From Stenotrophomonas maltophilia (lineage in GTDB: Bacteria > Pseudomonadota > Gammaproteobacteria > Xanthomonadales > Xanthomonadaceae), in NCBI GenBank assembly GCA_002364755.1, contig DEZI01000005.1, positions 71,263 to 115,042 on the forward strand: a stretch of 43,780 bases of DNA, read 5' to 3'. The translations under genes were made by a program, and so were the position numbers. The notes under the pieces were generated by a model. It was not told the DNA's origin. It worked only from the letters and a program-made list of their open reading frames with translations, and ran no database searches. The number at the start of each line of letters is the position of its first letter. Within the stretch, counting starts at the first letter, position 1. This document shows, in pieces, positions 41,459 to 43,780 of the stretch.

Positions 41459-42723
41459 CCGGACTGCAGGACACCCATATGAGTGAGATCGAAGCGCAGG
41501 CACGTGCCTGTCGTGACGCGGCCCAGGTGGTCGCCGGCCTGGACAGCGCCGCACGCGGCAGGCTGCTGCAGGCCATGGCCCAGGCCCTGGAAATGAACGC
41601 CGAGTCGATCCTGGCCGGCAATGCCCGTGACCTCGTCGCTGCACGCGAGAAGGGCGTCGGCAGTGCGATGCTCGACCGCCTGGCACTGGATCCGGCGCGC
41701 CTGTTCGCGATGGCCGAGGCCGTGCGCGACGTGGCCGCGCTGCCGGATCCGGTGGGGCAGGTGACCCGCGACGACGTGCGCCCCAACGGCATCCGCGTAC
41801 AGAAGGTACGCGTGCCGCTGGGCGTGATCGCGATGATCTACGAAGCGCGCCCGAACGTGACCGCCGAAGCCGCCGCGCTGTGCCTGAAGGCCGGCAACGG
41901 CGTGATCCTGCGCGGTGGTTCGGAGGCGATCCATTCCAACACCGCCATCGCCCAGGCACTGGCCGCGGCAATGCAGGCCAACGGCGTGCCACCGGCCGCG
42001 GTGACCGTGCTGACCGACCTGCGCCGCGAGGCCATGCTGGAGCTGCTGCAGCTGCACGAGCTGATCGACCTGGCCATTCCGCGTGGCGGCGAAGGGCTGA
42101 TCCGTTTCGTGGCCGAGCACGCGCGCGTGCCGGTCATCAAGCACTACAAGGGCGTCTGCCACCTGTTCGTCGATGCCAGCGCCGGCCTGGACAAGGCCGT
42201 TGCCCTGCTTGTGGATGGCAAATGCAGCCGCCCGGCGGCCTGCAATTCGCTGGAGACGCTGCTGGTGCACCGCGACGTTGCCGAGGCGTTCCTGCCGCGC
42301 GCGGCGCAGGCGCTGGGCGAACAAGGCGTGCAGCTGCGTGCCGACGAACGCGCGCAGCCGCTGCTGCCGGGCAGCACGGCCGCCACCGATGAGGACTACG
42401 CGGCCGAATTCCTCGACCTGGTGCTGGCGGTGCGCGTGGTCGACGATCTCGACGCCGCCATCGCGCATATCCGCACCTACACCTCCGACCACACCGAAGT
42501 GATCGCTACCGAAGACGCAGCCAATGCCGAGCGCTTCGTCAACGCACTGCGCTCGGCAGTGGTGATGGTCAATGCGTCCTCGCGCTTCTCCGATGGCGGC
42601 CAGCTGGGCCTGGGCAGCGAGATCGGCATTTCCACCACGCGGCTGCATGCGTATGGGCCGATGGGACTGGAAGCGCTGACGGTCGAACGTTTCGTGGTGC
42701 GCGGCGAAGGGCAGACCCGGTAG
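41455..42723 (+). CDS. proA: Gamma-glutamyl phosphate reductase
   Basis: 422 aa. NADPH-dependent second step of proline synthesis. Family blocks are VPLGVIAMIYEARPNVT, LCLKAGNGVILRGGSEAIHS, IPRGGEGLIRFV, the active-site Cys in RPAACNSLETLLVH, and NASSRFSDGGQLGLGSEIG followed by ARGPMGLEALT-like YGPMGLEALTV. The start overlaps the proB stop. An alternative start at the Met nine codons in (MSEIEAQA) is possible. The TAG stop lies within GGTAGGG, immediately before a hairpin and the compound repeat. Confidence 0.95.
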   Translation: MTGLQDTHMSEIEAQARACRDAAQVVAGLDSAARGRLLQAMAQALEMNAESILAGNARDLVAAREKGVGSAMLDRLALDPARLFAMAEAVRDVAALPDPVGQVTRDDVRPNGIRVQKVRVPLGVIAMIYEARPNVTAEAAALCLKAGNGVILRGGSEAIHSNTAIAQALAAAMQANGVPPAAVTVLTDLRREAMLELLQLHELIDLAIPRGGEGLIRFVAEHARVPVIKHYKGVCHLFVDASAGLDKAVALLVDGKCSRPAACNSLETLLVHRDVAEAFLPRAAQALGEQGVQLRADERAQPLLPGSTAATDEDYAAEFLDLVLAVRVVDDLDAAIAHIRTYTSDHTEVIATEDAANAERFVNALRSAVVMVNASSRFSDGGQLGLGSEIGISTTRLHAYGPMGLEALTVERFVVRGEGQTR

Positions 42724-42735
42724 GGAGTTTTTGCG

Positions 42736-42754
42736 GCAGGGCTTGCAGCCCTGC
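42736..42754 (+). terminator. Hairpin after proA
   Basis: GCAGGGCT / AGCCCTGC, an 8-bp stem with a 3-nt TGC loop. The same hairpin follows xseA at 339-357. A TTTTT run precedes rather than follows it, so termination efficiency is uncertain. Confidence 0.5.
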
Positions 42755-42990
42755 ACCTGCAGAGGCCGGAGCAACGGCAACAGCGGGCTATCCGTGGGAT
42801 GGCGGGGTGGGTCCGGTCGAGGGGGGCGCCGTAAACCCATCCATGGGGGCTTGGTCGCCGCTTGCTCGTGTGCGCTGTCCTGCGCACACGGCAAGACCGG
42901 GGTTGGGCGTCCTGCCCAACCCGCCCGAGGCATGCCTCGGGCCCATGCGGCTCACACCCCCTCAACCGGACCCACCCCGCCTTCGACAGA
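42755..42990 (+). repeat. Compound repeat with cloverleaf-like fold
   Basis: An outer 22-bp stem (42804-42825 with 42957-42978, one mismatch) encloses three internal hairpins. These are GTGTGCGC/GCGCACAC (42868-42889) flanked by CTTGC/GCAAG, GGGTTGGGC/GCCCAACCC (42900-42922) and the palindrome CCCGAGGC-AT-GCCTCGGG (42924-42941). The segment GCCGTAAACCCATCCATGGG is shared with the xseA-side copy. It holds no credible gene. The border CCCCGCCTTCGACAG (42975-42989) recurs at 1-15 and inverted at 43759-43773. Confidence 0.7.
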
Positions 42991-43013
42991 CCGCCGCGAT
43001 CTGTCGGAACGTG

Positions 43014-43048
43014 CTGCTGGCTGCTGGCTGCTGGCTGCTGGCTGCTGA
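43014..43048. repeat. Heptanucleotide microsatellite (CTGCTGG)n
   Basis: Four perfect CTGCTGG units (43014-43041) and a fifth ending A (43042-43048). The equivalent place at the window start has only one such unit. Confidence 0.85.
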
Positions 43049-43050
43049 TG

Positions 43051-43216
43051 GTGGGTGCCGACCGTTGGTCGGCACGGGTCGGATCCCGTTGCTGCGCAAC
43101 GGGCTCTGACCCCAATTCGGAATTTAGATATCCGAGAGATTCCATCCACGCATGGCGTGGATCTACTGGCCGTCGGAGCGGCGTTCTGCTCTGGTAGATG
43201 TCGACCTTGGTCGACA
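43051..43216. repeat. Mixed SMAG fragments
   Basis: This stretch contains an arm GTGCCGACCGTTGGTCGGCA (43055 onward), hairpin CCCGTTGC/GCAACGGG (43085-43103), a right arm ending GGCGTGGATCTAC (about 43153-43165) and a GTAGATGTCGACC/GGTCGAC unit from 43194. No gene is supported; the open frames are repeat-derived. Confidence 0.6.
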
Positions 43217-43766
43217 GTAGAGCCACGCCATGCGTGGATGATTCATTCGATACCTAGCAGATGTGCCGACCAACGGTCGGCACCCACCAACAGCAGCGCG
43301 CCCAGTAGAGCCACGCCGTGCGTGGATGATTCATTCGATACCTAGCAGATGTGCCGAGCAACGGTCGGCGCCCACCAACAGCCGCGCGCCCAGTAGAGCC
43401 ACGCCATGCGTGGATGATCCATTCGATATCTGACAGATGTCCCGACCAAGGTCGACACCCACCAACAGCCGCGCGCCCAGTAGATCCACGCCATGCGTGG
43501 ATGATTCATTCGATACCTGGCAGATGTGCCGACCAACGGTCGGCACCCACCAACAGCAGCGCGGAATCGACACAGTAGAGCCACGCCATGCGTGGATGAA
43601 TTCATTCGGTATCTGACAGATGTGCCGCCCAACGGTCGGCACCCACCAACAGCAGCGCGGAATCGACACAGTAGAGCCACGCCATGCGTGGATGAATTCA
43701 TTCGATATCTGACAGATGTGCCGACCAACGGTCGGCACCTACCAACAGCGGCGTGAATCTGTCGAA
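43217..43766. repeat. Six-unit tandem array of composite SMAG repeats
   Basis: Units open with GTAGA at 43217, 43305, 43393, 43480, 43575 and 43671 (spacing 88, 88, 87, 95 and 96 bp). Each has a left half GTAGAGCCACGCCATGCGTGG, a linker ATTCATTCGATAYCT, and a right half GTGCCGACCAACGGTCGGCA. The last two spacers are longer because of a GGAATCGACACA insertion. The halves are of different SMAG types and cannot pair with each other. Confidence 0.85.
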
Positions 43767-43780
43767 GGCGGGGCACTGTG

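Noticed and set aside
43217..43766. CRISPR array
   Set aside because: Period of 87-96 bp with no unique spacers; the whole unit is repeated and each half is a SMAG palindrome. No cas genes are present.
43331..43776. Long overlapping open frames reading IHAWRGST / PTVGRHICQ repeats
   Set aside because: They are translations of the tandem SMAG array in several frames at once, with no start context, domain or codon bias of a gene.

Overview
This is a high-GC proteobacterial chromosome segment. Gene content, gene order and dozens of palindromic units bounded by GTAG...CTAC point to Stenotrophomonas (family Xanthomonadaceae, order Lysobacterales/Xanthomonadales). GTAG-bounded palindromes are the hallmark of the SMAG elements of S. 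maltophilia. The acetylated arginine pathway (acetylornithine carbamoyltransferase, acetylcitrulline deacetylase, fused acetylglutamate synthase-kinase) is the version characterised in Xanthomonas. The genus call is inference from these features.

Layout. 1-368: SMAG hairpin and a compound palindromic repeat. 369-2815 (minus): queG-xseA. 2839-10381 (plus): nnr-tsaE-amidase-mutL-DUF1684 lipoprotein-TraB/GumN protein, the conserved yjeF-tsaE-amiB-mutL cluster, divergent from queG across 23 bp. 10474-12882 (minus): gluQ, acetoacetyl-CoA reductase (phaB), phaR. 12976-13842: htpX. 13976-14803 (minus): suhB. 14925-15698: trmJ. 15982-18108: GGDEF/EAL membrane protein whose 3' end has been copied twice downstream together with a SMAG unit. 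18391-20094: divergent epmB/efp, an EF-P modification enzyme beside its substrate. 20260-23753: MTA/SAH deaminase, ubiG, Gph/MupP-type phosphatase and a squalene/phytoene-synthase-like protein. 23887-26337 (minus): yidD-pyrC-M23 peptidase in tight overlap. 26609-27823: DksA-domain protein with a histone-H1-like Lys/Ala/Pro tail. 28027-31155 (minus): cysS-sufE-MFS exporter. 31345-31908: UmoD-like secreted protein. 31971-42723: arginine/proline block argF'-argG-argE'-argAB-GNAT-argC-argH-YciI-proB-proA. 42724-43780: compound repeat and a six-unit tandem SMAG array.

The most interesting candidate is upstream of argF'. It looks like a complete ribosome-mediated arginine attenuator: a -10 box, a 33-codon leader ORF with three Arg codons in a four-codon stretch, and mutually exclusive 1:2, 2:3 and 3:4 pairings that end in an 11-bp intrinsic terminator. 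I know of no described arginine attenuator of this type, but I could not search. Other notable signals are the CTAC-delimited duplication of the EAL gene tail, -10 hexamers placed 5-8 nt from start codons (possible leaderless mRNAs, including a 23-bp divergent promoter with overlapping -10s), gene stop codons supplied by SMAG ends, and compound repeats that flank the whole block in inverted orientation.
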